DNA from: Streptomyces sp. CB02058
GTDB taxonomy: Bacteria; Actinomycetota; Actinomycetes; Streptomycetales; Streptomycetaceae
Assembly: GCF_001905505.1 (NCBI RefSeq)
Contig: NZ_LIPG01000006.1
Location: 310,001-374,000 of the forward strand
Direction of reading: 5' to 3'
Length of the DNA stretch: 64,000 bases
The position numbers and the translations under genes were made by a program. Numbering within the stretch: position 1 is the stretch's first letter; every line of letters begins with the position of its first letter. Below the pieces are notes generated by a model that was given only the letters and a program-made list of their open reading frames with translations, did no database searches and had not been told where the DNA came from. Positions 26,367-35,010 of the stretch are shown piece after piece.

Positions 26367-27338
26367 ATGCCCTTCGCCCGCCTGAACCGAGCGACCACCC
26401 CGACCTCCCACATCGGGCTCGGCCTGGCCGCCGTCGGCAGGCCCGGCTACATCACCCCGCACCGTGACCGCGACCTGCCGGGCGACCGCAGCGTCGACGC
26501 GCTGCGGGCCCGTACCCATGAACTCCTGGACGCCGCCTACGCGCAGGGCGTCCGCTACTTCGACGCGGCCCGCTCCTACGGCCGCTCCGAGGAGTTCCTC
26601 GCCGAGTGGCTCACCGCCCGCCCCGATGTGACGGACGTGGTCATCGGCAGCAAATGGGGCTACACCTACACCGCCGACTGGAGCACCGACGCCGAGACCC
26701 ACGAGGTGAAGGACCACAGCCTCGCCTCGTTCGAACGCCAGCGCACCGAGACCGCCGGACTGCTCGGTGAGCGGCTCGACCTCTACCAGATCCACTCGGT
26801 GACCCCGGACAGCCCGGCGCTGAGCGACAAGGAACTGCACGCGCGGCTCGCCGGGCTCGCCGCCTCCGGCACCACGGTCGGGTTCTCCGTCAGCGGTCCC
26901 GGCCAGGCCGACGCCATCAGGGCGGCCCTGGCGGTGACCGTGGACGGCGAGCCCCTCTTCCGTACCGTCCAGGCCACCTACAACGCCCTGGAGACCTCCG
27001 CCGCGTCCGCGCTCGCCGAGGCCCACGACGCGGGGCTCACCGTGATCGTCAAGGAGGTCATGGCCAACGGCCGGCTCGCCGGGACCGAGGCGCCCGCCGC
27101 CGTACAGGAGATCGGCGCAGACGCGGGGCTGGACGCGGACGCCGTCGCCCTGGCGCTCGCGCTCCACCAGCCGTGGGCCGGAGTCGTCCTCTCCGGCGCG
27201 GCCACGGTCACCCAGCTGGCGGCCAACCTGCACGCCCCGCTCCTCGACCTGGACCCCGGCCGCCTCGACCGGCTGGCCTCGCTGGTGGAGGAGCCGGAGG
27301 CGTACTGGCGCCACCGCGCGTCACTTCCCTGGAGCTGA
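26367..27338 (+). CDS. Aldo/keto reductase
   Basis: A 323-residue TIM-barrel oxidoreductase using NADPH. The catalytic tetrad is visible: Asp and Tyr in YFDAARSYGRSEE, Lys in VIGSKWGY and His in LYQIHSVTPD. The ATG at 26367 has GAGGAG 6-7 nt upstream. The substrate is unknown. It follows argH with a 67-bp gap and may be cotranscribed with it by read-through. Confidence 0.92.
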   Translation: MPFARLNRATTPTSHIGLGLAAVGRPGYITPHRDRDLPGDRSVDALRARTHELLDAAYAQGVRYFDAARSYGRSEEFLAEWLTARPDVTDVVIGSKWGYTYTADWSTDAETHEVKDHSLASFERQRTETAGLLGERLDLYQIHSVTPDSPALSDKELHARLAGLAASGTTVGFSVSGPGQADAIRAALAVTVDGEPLFRTVQATYNALETSAASALAEAHDAGLTVIVKEVMANGRLAGTEAPAAVQEIGADAGLDADAVALALALHQPWAGVVLSGAATVTQLAANLHAPLLDLDPGRLDRLASLVEEPEAYWRHRASLPWS

Positions 27339-27358
27339 GGGCCGAGCCGGACCCAACC

Positions 27359-27859
27359 TCACGCCCAGTCGGCGAGCGCCTCGAAGTCCGCCCGCGCCAG
27401 CCCCACCCAGGGGTCGATCCGCCGCAGCAGGGCCCGCCCCGGGTGGTGCGCGGCCACCCAGGCCCTGTCGGGCTCCTTGATCTCGTCGTCGACCCAGGCG
27501 AACGGCCTCCCGTCGGCGTACTGGACGACGTACCGCGTCTTCCAGTACGTCCCGTCGGTCATGACCGCGTGCATCGCGGGCCAGTCGATGTACGGCAACC
27601 GCGGCAGCCCGAGACGGGGGCCGACCCACTCGTTGGCCTCGTCCTTCCAGGTGGTCGCCCAGACGAGTTCGTACCGGCCGGCCAGCGCCAGCAGCGCCTC
27701 GCCGTGGCCGGGGCTGAGCAGGACGGGCAGCGGCGTCCCCACCGTCCATCCCGTCGGCCGCATCCGGTGGAGCAGATAGCCCTCCGGGGGAGTGGTGCGG
27801 GCCAGGGCCGCGTAGGGGTTGAGCGGACCGTTGATGTCGATCAGCAGCAGCGGCTTCAT
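27359..27859 (-). CDS. HAD-fold protein of the Swiss-army-knife RNA-repair type
   Basis: A 166-residue protein starting MKPLLLIDINGPLNPYAA. The layout (LLHRMRPTGW, WATTWKDEANEW, FAWVDDEI) matches a small HAD-like family found alone in actinomycetes and as a domain in predicted RNA-repair proteins. The nucleophile Asp is at position 8, but the residue two further on, normally Asp, is Asn here, so phosphatase chemistry may be weakened. The ATG at 27859 is preceded by AGGGA with almost no spacer. It is convergent with the aldo/keto reductase. Confidence 0.7.
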   Translation of the reverse strand: MKPLLLIDINGPLNPYAALARTTPPEGYLLHRMRPTGWTVGTPLPVLLSPGHGEALLALAGRYELVWATTWKDEANEWVGPRLGLPRLPYIDWPAMHAVMTDGTYWKTRYVVQYADGRPFAWVDDEIKEPDRAWVAAHHPGRALLRRIDPWVGLARADFEALADWA

Positions 27860-27979
27860 TCCCTGATGGTGCCCGGTGGACCACGCCCCGCACCGCTGTG
27901 GGGTGCCCGGTGCCCCGGGTGGAGGCCGCATCACCCGGCCGGTGGGACGTCGCTGTCTCATTTGATCTATTGTCGTCTC

Positions 27980-28531
27980 ATGACTCTTGATCGTGAGCAG
28001 GTGCTGCGCAGCGCCGCCGCACTGCTGACCCGTAAATCCACGGCGACCATGGACGAGGTCGCCCGGGCCGCGGGCATCGGCCGTGCCACCCTGCACCGGC
28101 ACTTCGCCGGGCGGGACGCCCTCGTGGGCGCGCTGGAGAACCTCGGGATCCAGGAGTTCGAAGCAGCCCTGGACGCCGCCGGGCTCGACGAGGGCAGCGC
28201 CGAGGACGGGCTGCGGCGGCTGATCACGGCCGTCGAGCCGAGCGCGGGACTGCTGTCCTTCCTCGTCACGGAGAACCAGCTCTTCGAGGGCGACGACGTC
28301 AACGAGGGCTGGAGCCGTCTCGACGCGCGGGTGTCGGCGTTCTTCCGGCGCGGCCAGGAGGGCGGCGAGTTCCGGATCGACCTCACCCCGGCCTGGCTGA
28401 CCGAGGCACTGTACGGCCTGATCAGCAGCTGCGCGTGGTCCGTGCAGACGGGGCGGGTCGCCGCGCAGGACTTCCCCTACATGGTCGTCGAGTTGCTGCT
28501 CGGCGGAGCACGCCGGAGCGTGGAGAAATGA
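27980..28531 (+). CDS. TetR family repressor
   Basis: A 183-residue TetR regulator with the HTH at about 18-45 (TMDEVARAAGIGRATLHRHF) and a variable ligand domain. TATTGT at 27969-27974 lies 5 nt before the ATG at 27980, so the message is probably leaderless. The repeated TCTCAT half sites at 27956-27961 and 27977-27982 flank this -10 box and may be part of its operator. It overlaps the MFS exporter gene as ATGA, the usual local repressor/efflux arrangement. Confidence 0.9.
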   Translation: MTLDREQVLRSAAALLTRKSTATMDEVARAAGIGRATLHRHFAGRDALVGALENLGIQEFEAALDAAGLDEGSAEDGLRRLITAVEPSAGLLSFLVTENQLFEGDDVNEGWSRLDARVSAFFRRGQEGGEFRIDLTPAWLTEALYGLISSCAWSVQTGRVAAQDFPYMVVELLLGGARRSVEK

Positions 28532-30075
28532 GCAGCACCGATCAGCGGGCAGGCATCACGGGCGACACCCACTACCAGGGGCGGTGGATCGCCCTCGCCG
28601 TCCTCGTCCTGGCCGTGCTGCTGGTCGCCGTCGACGCCACCGTCCTCGGACTGGCGACCCCGTTCCTCAGCGAGGATCTCGAACCGACCGGCACCCAGCT
28701 GCTCTGGATCGGCGACGTCTACTCCTTCGTGATCGCCGGACTCCTCGTCTCGATGGGCAGTCTCGGCGACCGCATCGGCCGTAAGAAGCTGCTGCTGACC
28801 GGCGCCACCGCCTTCGGCGCCGTGTCCGTGCTCAACGCCTACGCCACCAGCCCCGAGATGATGATCGTGGCCCGGGCGCTGCTCGGTGTCGCGGGCGCCA
28901 CCCTGATGCCGTCCACCCTCGCCCTGATCCGCAACCTCTTCCACGACCCGCGCGAGCGCAGCCTCGCCGTCGGCATCTGGGGCGCGATGGCCTCGGCGGG
29001 CGCGGCGGTCGGACCGGTCGTGGGAGGGCTCCTGCTGGAGCACTTCTGGTGGGGTTCGGTCTTCCTGATCAACCTGCCGGTGATGGCCGTCCTGGTGGTC
29101 GTCGGCATCAAGATGATCCCCGAGTCGAAGAACCCGGCGCCCGGCCCCTGGGACCTGCCGAGCGTGGGGCTCTCCCTGGTCGGCATGATCGGCGTCGTGT
29201 ACGCCATCAAGGAGGCCGCCTCACACGGTGTGAGCTGGGTGAACGTCGTGGCGGCCGTCGGCGGGATCCTGGCCCTCACCTGGTTCGTGCGCCGTCAGCT
29301 CAAGCTCCCCGCGCCCCTGCTGGACATGCGGCTCTTCCACCACCGGGGCTTCTCCGGCGCGGTCCTCGCCGACCTGCTGACCATCCTGGGCCTCTCCGGG
29401 ATCGTCTTCTTCCTCTCCCAGTTCCTGCAACTGGTCCAAGGGCGCGGTCCGCTCGAGGCCGGTCTCGCCGAACTGCCCGCGGCGGTCGGCGCGGTGACCG
29501 CCGGTCTCCTGGCGGGACGGGTGGCCCGCCGCTACTCCGTACGCTCCGTCGTCGCCCTCGGGCTCGGAGCGATCGGCGTGTCGCTCGCCGTGGTCACGGT
29601 GATCCACAAGGAGACCGGCTACCCCCTGATCGGGGTGCTGCTCCTGGTGGTGGGTGTCGGCGCGGGCTTCGCCTTCACCGTCACCTCCGACGTCATCCTC
29701 TCCAGCGTCCCGAAGGAACAGGCCGGCTCGGCGTCGGCGGTCTCCGAGACGGCGTACGAACTCGGCGCGGCCCTCGGCATCGCGCTGCTCGGGTCCGTCG
29801 TCACGGGGGTCTACAAGGGATTCGGCATCCCCGAGGGCACCCCGGCCGCTGCCGCCGCTGCCGCCCACGAGTCGCTCGGCGGCGCCGTGGAGACGGCCGA
29901 GCACCTGCCGGCGGAGCTGGGCGACAGCCTCGTCGTCGCGGCCCAGGAGGCCTTCGTCAACGGACTGCGGGTGTCGGCCGCGGTCGGCGCGGTCGTCCTG
30001 CTCGCGACCGCCGTGGCCGCGTGGTTCCTGCTGCGCGACCAGAAGCTGGAGGACGGCATCGTCGCGGACGAGTGA
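28528..30075 (+). CDS. DHA2-type MFS drug exporter (14 helices)
   Basis: A 515-residue membrane transporter with about 14 predicted helices, typical of the proton-coupled DHA2 multidrug family. Motif A-like GSLGDRIGRKKLLL and motif C-like GAMASAGAAVGPVVGGLL are present. It is translationally coupled to the TetR gene (ATGA), which should repress it until a ligand binds. The drug or metabolite exported is unknown. Confidence 0.93.
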   Translation: MSSTDQRAGITGDTHYQGRWIALAVLVLAVLLVAVDATVLGLATPFLSEDLEPTGTQLLWIGDVYSFVIAGLLVSMGSLGDRIGRKKLLLTGATAFGAVSVLNAYATSPEMMIVARALLGVAGATLMPSTLALIRNLFHDPRERSLAVGIWGAMASAGAAVGPVVGGLLLEHFWWGSVFLINLPVMAVLVVVGIKMIPESKNPAPGPWDLPSVGLSLVGMIGVVYAIKEAASHGVSWVNVVAAVGGILALTWFVRRQLKLPAPLLDMRLFHHRGFSGAVLADLLTILGLSGIVFFLSQFLQLVQGRGPLEAGLAELPAAVGAVTAGLLAGRVARRYSVRSVVALGLGAIGVSLAVVTVIHKETGYPLIGVLLLVVGVGAGFAFTVTSDVILSSVPKEQAGSASAVSETAYELGAALGIALLGSVVTGVYKGFGIPEGTPAAAAAAAHESLGGAVETAEHLPAELGDSLVVAAQEAFVNGLRVSAAVGAVVLLATAVAAWFLLRDQKLEDGIVADE

Positions 30076-30082
30076 GCCGGCA

Positions 30083-30215
30083 TCCGGACGGGCGAACGGC
30101 CCCGTACGGCCCGGACACCCGGACGGACGCGGGGCCCGACGCCCGGACAGGGGAACGGCCCCGGACGCCCGGATCGATGAGCGGCCCTACGCCCGGACGG
30201 ACGAGTGGCCCGGCG
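30083..30215. repeat. Five degenerate tandem copies of a 24-26-bp unit
   Basis: Units built on CCCGGA...GGCCC...ACG run at 30083-30108, 30118-30141, 30142-30167, 30168-30191 and 30192-30215, with a 9-bp partial unit before the second. Four are contiguous and three are exactly 24 bp. The array starts 8 bp after the MFS stop codon and runs into the terminator hairpin. Confidence 0.8.
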
Positions 30216-30232
30216 CGAACCCGCGCCGGGCC
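30207..30232. terminator. Bidirectional terminator hairpin
   Basis: GGCCCGGCGCG at 30207-30217 and its perfect complement at 30222-30232 form an 11-bp stem with a 4-nt loop, between the convergent MFS and PlsC genes. The left arm is made from the last unit of the tandem repeat. Confidence 0.75.
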
Positions 30233-30251
30233 ACCGCGACACCCGTCCGGC

Positions 30252-30923
30252 TCAGGCGGCCTTGGCCTTCGTGGCGTACATGTCGACGTACTCCTGGCCC
30301 GACAGCCGCATCACCTCGGTCATCACCGAGTCGGTCACCGCCCGCAGCACATAGCGGTCGCGGTCCATGCCCTCGTAGCGCGAGAACTCCATCGGCTCGC
30401 CGAAGCGGACCGTGACCTTGCCCGGGCGGGGCAGTCCGGCGCCGCCCGGCTGCAGCTTGTCCGTGCCGATCATCGCGAACGGGACCACCGGCGCGCCGGT
30501 CATCAGGGTCAGTCGCGCGATGCCCGTACGGCCCCGGTAGAGCCGGCCGTCGGGGGAGCGGGTGCCCTCGGGGTAGATGGCGAAGGCCTGTCCCTCCTCC
30601 AGCACCCGGCGGCCGGTCATGAGCGCCGCGACGCCTCCGCGTCCGCCGTCCCGGTCCACCGGGATCATGCCGCAGCCCGTGAAGAACCAGGCCATGAGCC
30701 GGCCCTTGAGCCCCTTGCCGGTGACGTACTCGTCCTTGCCGATGTAGAACACCGGCCGGTCGCAGCAGATCGGCATGATCATCGAGTCGATGAACGTCAG
30801 ATGGTTGCCCGCGAGGATCACCGGCCCGTCACCCGGGATGTTCTCGGCGCCCTCCACCTGTGGCCGGAAGAGCAGGCGCAGGATCGGTCCGAGCACTGCC
30901 TTGATGACCGTGAGTCGGGACAA
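30252..30923 (-). CDS. 1-acyl-glycerol-3-phosphate acyltransferase (PlsC family)
   Basis: A 223-residue membrane-associated acyltransferase of phospholipid synthesis. The HX4D motif is in GNHLTFID and the glycerophosphate-binding motif in YPEGTRSPDG. I chose the TTG at 30923 because GGAGGAA lies right upstream and the product then begins SRLTVIKAVLGPILRLLF, a typical family start; the GTG at 30968 has no ribosome site. It is divergent from a glycerophosphodiesterase, so lipid turnover genes cluster here. Confidence 0.9.
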   Translation of the reverse strand: MSRLTVIKAVLGPILRLLFRPQVEGAENIPGDGPVILAGNHLTFIDSMIMPICCDRPVFYIGKDEYVTGKGLKGRLMAWFFTGCGMIPVDRDGGRGGVAALMTGRRVLEEGQAFAIYPEGTRSPDGRLYRGRTGIARLTLMTGAPVVPFAMIGTDKLQPGGAGLPRPGKVTVRFGEPMEFSRYEGMDRDRYVLRAVTDSVMTEVMRLSGQEYVDMYATKAKAA

Positions 30924-31155
30924 CGCTTCCTCCGGTGTCGTGGCCGGGCGGCCGGTGCGGGTATTCACGAGGGTCTGTGCAGGTGAGGACGATACTCGCG
31001 GGTACCGCCTCCACGCACATCGGGTTCACCGAGCCGATACGCAGTGTTGACGTGTGTTTCCGCCATGTTCGTCCACGGGCCGCCCCACCGATGGCGTAGC
31101 TGCCTACGATCAAGCCTCCCCAGAAGGTGCCGGACATCACATGCGAGGAGCATTC

Positions 31156-32313
31156 ATGACAGAGCGCGCGCAGACTGCACCCGGACGGCGGACCCTCCTC
31201 GGGGCGGCCGTCCTCGGTACGGCGGCCCTCGGACTGTCCGGAACGGCGCACGCCGCCATGCCCGGCACCACGCGGGGCGGTGGCCACGGCTCCTACCGGG
31301 ACCTGCCCGTCCCCACCGTCATAGGCCACCGCGGCGCCAGCGGCTACCGCCCCGAGCACACCCTCGGCTCCTACCAGCTGGCCCTGGACATGGGTGCGCA
31401 CATCGTCGAGCAGGACCTCGTGCCGACCAAGGACGGCCACCTCGTCTGCCGCCACGAGAACGACATCACCGGCACCACGGACGTCGCCGAGCACCCTGAG
31501 TTCGCGAACCGCAAGGCCACCAAGCAGGTCGACGGGGTGTCGCTCACCGGCTGGTTCACCGAGGACTTCACCCTCGCCGAGCTCAAGACCCTCCGGGCGA
31601 AGGAGCGCATCCCCGGCACCCGCCAGGAGAACACGCTGTACGACGGGCGCTGGGAGATCCCCACCTTCGAAGAGGTCCTGCGCTGGGCCGAGGAGCAGGG
31701 GCGCAGGAGGGGCAAGCCCGTCTGGCTCTACGTCGAGACCAAGCACCCCTCCTACTTCCGGGGACTCGGGCTCGGCCTGGAGGAGCCGCTCGCCCGTCTG
31801 CTGCGCCGCCACGGCCGGCACCGCGCGGACTCCCCGCTGATCCTCCAGTCCTTCGAGCCCACCTCCGTGCAGCGGCTGTCGAAGCTCGTCGCGACCCCCC
31901 GGGTGGTCCTGCTGTCCGGGCCGAAGGAGCGGCCCTGGGACTTCGTGGAGGCCGGTGATCCCCGTACCGTCGCCGATCTGGTGAAGCCCGCCGGGCTGAA
32001 GTGGATCGCCTCGTTCGCCCAGGGCATCGGCCCCACGCTCGACCTGGTGATCCCCAAGGACGCGGCGGGCAGGCTGACCACCCCCACGACCCTGGTGGCC
32101 GACGCGCACGCCCGGGGCCTGATCCTGCACCCCTACACACTGCGCAACGAGAACTCCTTCCTGCCGGCGGACTTCCGGCGCGGCACGGACCCGAACGCGT
32201 ACGGCGACGCGTTCGGCGCCCTCCGGGCGTACTTCGAGGCGGGCATCGACGGGGTGTTCTCCGACAACCCGGACACCGCCCTGCTCGCCGCGGCCGACTT
32301 CGCCAAGGACTGA
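31156..32313 (+). CDS. glpQ: Tat-exported glycerophosphodiester phosphodiesterase
   Basis: A 385-residue secreted enzyme that hydrolyses glycerophosphodiesters to glycerol 3-phosphate and an alcohol. The signal carries a twin-arginine motif, APGRRTLLGAAVLG, ending in a TAHAA cleavage region. The mature domain keeps VIGHRGASGYRPEHT, the metal ligands in EQDLVPTKDG and the second histidine in CRHEND. The ATG at 31156 sits 5 nt after GAGGAG. A GTTCACC heptamer at 31024-31030 upstream resembles one unit of a Streptomyces PHO box, consistent with phosphate control, but the other units are poor. Confidence 0.92.
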   Translation: MTERAQTAPGRRTLLGAAVLGTAALGLSGTAHAAMPGTTRGGGHGSYRDLPVPTVIGHRGASGYRPEHTLGSYQLALDMGAHIVEQDLVPTKDGHLVCRHENDITGTTDVAEHPEFANRKATKQVDGVSLTGWFTEDFTLAELKTLRAKERIPGTRQENTLYDGRWEIPTFEEVLRWAEEQGRRRGKPVWLYVETKHPSYFRGLGLGLEEPLARLLRRHGRHRADSPLILQSFEPTSVQRLSKLVATPRVVLLSGPKERPWDFVEAGDPRTVADLVKPAGLKWIASFAQGIGPTLDLVIPKDAAGRLTTPTTLVADAHARGLILHPYTLRNENSFLPADFRRGTDPNAYGDAFGALRAYFEAGIDGVFSDNPDTALLAAADFAKD

Positions 32314-32401
32314 CGACGTCAGCCTCCCGGCCCACGTGCCCCGGACGGGTGGAGCTCTCCGCGTGCGGCAACCGGCCGCGCGCGGGGAGCGTTGACGGGA
32401 C

Positions 32402-33115
32402 ATGACTCTTCTTGATCATGCTCCAGGGGCATCGAACGGGGTCCCGGCCGGGGTGTCCACAGAGGCTCTCGCCCAGGTTCCGGCCAGGGCGTCCGCGGAG
32501 GTTCCCGCCGGGGTGTCCGCGGAGGCCCCGGCCCAGGTCCCGGCCGGGGTGTCCTCCTTACCCTCGGCCGGTACATCCGCCGAGGCGGCGGGCGACGGTG
32601 GGCGGGCAGTCGTCCACGCCCTGCACGCGCTCGTGCGCGCTGAGGCGAGGGCCGAGGCCCAGGCCGCCGGTGTCGAGGCGGCGGACCTGGAGCAGGCGGT
32701 GTGGCTGCGGCTGCTGGAACGCCGGACCGGGCCCGGCATGCCCGACGACCCCGCCCGCTGGGTCCGCGCGGCCGTACGGGCCGAGGCGCGCACCGCCCGC
32801 CGCAGGGCCCGGCGCGAGCGCGCCTACACCGGGGGCGAGTCCCCGGCCGACTGGAGCGGCTGCCCCGAGCGCATCGCCTTCGGGGCCGACGAACGCCGGG
32901 CGCTGCGCACCGCGGTGGGCCGGCTGCCGGGCAGGTGCCCGCGTCTGCTGGAGGCGATGCTGGCCCCCCACGATCCGACCTACCGTGAGATCGCAGGGGA
33001 GTTGGGTATGTCACAGGGCAGTTTGGGCCCTATGCGTTCCCGATGCCTGGGATGTCTGCGCAGAATGCTCGCGGCGGAGGTTGTAGCTCCTGAACTGCGG
33101 GGAAAGGAGCGGTAG
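32402..33115 (+). CDS. Sigma-70-like (ECF-type region 4) protein with a repetitive N-terminus and a TTA codon
   Basis: A 237-residue protein. Residues 1-60 are imperfect repeats of VPAGVSAEAPAQ type; the middle (about 68-130) is a helical region resembling sigma region 2; residues 160-230 form a region 4 HTH (YREIAGELGMSQGSLGPMRS). It may direct RNA polymerase or act as a sigma-like regulator. Codon 53 (32558-32560) is TTA, making production probably dependent on bldA. No anti-sigma gene is adjacent; an acetyltransferase follows 37 bp later. Confidence 0.75.
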   Translation: MTLLDHAPGASNGVPAGVSTEALAQVPARASAEVPAGVSAEAPAQVPAGVSSLPSAGTSAEAAGDGGRAVVHALHALVRAEARAEAQAAGVEAADLEQAVWLRLLERRTGPGMPDDPARWVRAAVRAEARTARRRARRERAYTGGESPADWSGCPERIAFGADERRALRTAVGRLPGRCPRLLEAMLAPHDPTYREIAGELGMSQGSLGPMRSRCLGCLRRMLAAEVVAPELRGKER

Positions 33116-33152
33116 ACAACCGGCGGACCAGGTGAGCGGGAGGCATGCACAC

Positions 33153-33656
33153 ATGGGCATGAGCGTGACCATCTCGGCGGCGACAGCGCAGGACGTCGAG
33201 CAGATCTTCAGACTCCAGTACCTCTGCTTCCAGAGCGAGGCGGAGCTCTACGGCAACTACCGGATCGATCCACTCGTCCAGACACTCGATTCCGTCCGCG
33301 ACGAAGTCGCCGCGGATCTGGTGTTCGTGGCCCGGCTCGGCGAGGAAGTCGTCGGTTCCGTACGCGGCTTCACCGATGAGGACGGCGCGGGACGGATCGG
33401 GAAACTCTGCGTCCACCCCCGGCTCCGCAACCACGGTCTCGGCACCCGGCTGCTGCGGGCCGTCGAATCGGGTCTGGCGGACGGGCGTTCGGCCACCCGC
33501 TTCCGGCTGCACACCGGCGAGCGCAGCGAGGGAAACCTGCGGCTCTACCGCAAGGCCGGTTACGCCCTGGTCGGCAACGCCACCGGAGGCGACGGCGTCA
33601 GGCTGGTGCTGCTGGAGAAGGAGGCCACCGCGCCGGCGTACGTGGCCAGTGCCTGA
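33153..33656 (+). CDS. GNAT family N-acetyltransferase
   Basis: A 167-residue GNAT protein with VGSVRGF, the motif A LCVHPRLRNHGLGTRLL and the C-terminal LRLYRKAGYALVG. The ATG at 33153 is preceded by GGGAGG at 9-nt spacing; GTG 33132 and ATG 33159 are less well placed. It follows the sigma-like gene on the same strand. The substrate is unknown. Confidence 0.87.
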   Translation: MGMSVTISAATAQDVEQIFRLQYLCFQSEAELYGNYRIDPLVQTLDSVRDEVAADLVFVARLGEEVVGSVRGFTDEDGAGRIGKLCVHPRLRNHGLGTRLLRAVESGLADGRSATRFRLHTGERSEGNLRLYRKAGYALVGNATGGDGVRLVLLEKEATAPAYVASA

Positions 33657-33678
33657 ACCGCTCCTGTGAGGCCCGGTG

Positions 33679-34116
33679 TCACGCGGTCCGCGCGCGGCGC
33701 AGCCACATCATCCCGGTGACCGGAAGGATCACCGGGATGAACAGGTAGCCCATGCCGAATCCCGACCACACCGTGCTGTCCGGGAACGCGGACGGCTCCA
33801 CCAGCGTCCAGGTGCCGACGATCAGCACACCCGCGAGCTCGGCGGCGCAGCACATCAGCGCCGCCCTGCGCGCCTTCTCCCCGCCGCGCACCAGCGAGTA
33901 GGTGATGAAGCCGTATACGACCGCGGCGAGGGCCGAGAGCACGTACGCGAGCGGCGCCTTCTCGAAGTCCAGGATCATCTCGACGATCGAGCGGGACGCG
34001 GCGGCCACGGTGAACACGCCGTAGAACCACACCAGTACCCGGCCGGGCCCGGTGCCGAGCTCGAACTGCCGCTTCTGCTGCGGGGCAGGCGTGTCCGTGC
34101 GGTCGGTGTCGCTCAT
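33679..34116 (-). CDS. Small integral membrane protein
   Basis: A 145-residue protein with four hydrophobic helices (VLVWFYGVFTVAA, YVLSALAAVVYGFITYSLV, AALMCCAAELAGVLIVGT, GYLFIPVILPVTGMMWL). It resembles conserved actinobacterial membrane proteins of unknown role. It follows another small membrane protein by 2 bp, so the two form an operon and may form a complex. Confidence 0.8.
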   Translation of the reverse strand: MSDTDRTDTPAPQQKRQFELGTGPGRVLVWFYGVFTVAAASRSIVEMILDFEKAPLAYVLSALAAVVYGFITYSLVRGGEKARRAALMCCAAELAGVLIVGTWTLVEPSAFPDSTVWSGFGMGYLFIPVILPVTGMMWLRRARTA

Positions 34117-34118
34117 GG

Positions 34119-34478
34119 TCAGTTTCCCCAGATGTCGTAGAGCCGCACTTCGAGGACGGCGAGCACGACCGCGCCGGCCGCCACCGTCACCGAACCCCAG
34201 CGGGTCCGTTCCGACAGCGAGAGGAAGCCCGCCGCGGGAACGGCCGCGAAGGCGCCGATCAGATAGGCGATGAAGATCGTCATGCCCTGTTCCGGCCGCT
34301 CACCCCGCGCGAGCTGCACGATTCCCACGAACAGCTGCGCCAGCGCCAGGACGGAGACGACCGCCATCCCGATGAAATGCCAGTCCTTCGTGGGCTGGTC
34401 CCGGTAGGCGGCGAGTCCGCACCAGGCGGCGAGGGCGAGCGCGGTCACGGCGACCGCGACCGTCAGGGCGTCAAGCAT
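34119..34478 (-). CDS. Small integral membrane protein
   Basis: A 119-residue protein with four predicted helices and little soluble sequence, ending RLYDIWGN. No family function is recognised. TACCCT lies 6 nt before the ATG at 34478, so a leaderless transcript is likely. First gene of a two-gene unit with the membrane protein at 33679. Confidence 0.78.
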   Translation of the reverse strand: MLDALTVAVAVTALALAAWCGLAAYRDQPTKDWHFIGMAVVSVLALAQLFVGIVQLARGERPEQGMTIFIAYLIGAFAAVPAAGFLSLSERTRWGSVTVAAGAVVLAVLEVRLYDIWGN

Positions 34479-34767
34479 GAGCCGAGGGTATTACGGACGG
34501 CGGGAGCCGCCGCGTGCGGGCCCGGCGGCGGGGCGGGCCGGGCGGCGGCGGGAGAGCGGTGGGGCGGCCCCCGGGATCGTGGCCTTTGCCACAGCGTGCC
34601 CACAGCGTGATCGCCCGGCCTCCTGACGCACAGGCCGGATGTACCCGGCGTTCACGCAGGTCGGAGCCGCATCCTCCGGTATTCCGGCACGCGCCGCACA
34701 CCCTCCGGTCCGTCCGCTATCCGGACACCTCGGCTCGGCGGAACGTTACGTCTGTTTTACTTGGCCC

Positions 34768-34854
34768 ATGACCACGACGAGCTACCGCAGCCCTGCGACC
34801 GAGGCGATCACCGCGCCCGGTGCTCGTTGTATGTGTCGAATGCGCGCCTTCTGA
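34768..34854 (+). CDS. Cys/Met-rich 28-residue leader peptide upstream of metNIQ
   Basis: An ATG at 34768 opens a 28-codon ORF that starts MTTTSYRSPATEA and ends RCMCRMRAF. The last third switches to codons rare in this genome: GGT GCT CGT TGT ATG TGT CGA. The two cysteines use TGT, flanking a methionine, just before the stop at 34852. It is followed by 219 nt with several competing hairpins and then metN. This is the layout of a transcription attenuator that senses charged Cys or Met tRNA. AT-rich TTTTACTT upstream suggests a promoter and a leaderless start. No family assignment is needed for the call, but translation is unproven. Confidence 0.65.
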   Translation: MTTTSYRSPATEAITAPGARCMCRMRAF

Positions 34855-34870
34855 GGGCCCCCGCCTGAGC

Positions 34871-35010
34871 CTCGCGCCCCGAAGCGAGACCGAGCCCGGT
34901 GCCGTCCGCATCCAGCGGACCGAGCCCGCCCGGCTCCCTGCCCTTCCCGGCCGTCCGCCGGTCCGGGCCCATGCCGAGACTCCCACCGGTCGACCACTGA
35001 GAACAGTCTC
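34871..35010 (+). promoter_or_regulatory. Candidate attenuator hairpins in the metN leader
   Basis: Four small stems follow the leader peptide: CTCGC/GCGAG (34871-34875 with 34884-34888), GTCCGC/GCGGAC (34904-34909 with 34915-34920), GAGCC/GGCTC (34922-34926 with 34932-34936) and GAGACT/AGTCTC (34976-34981 with 35005-35010). The 11-mer GACCGAGCCCG occurs twice (34888 and 34918) facing a single GGCTC, so alternative pairings are possible. No U-tract terminator is obvious, so control could instead act on metN translation. 34479-34767 shows no other feature. Confidence 0.4.
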
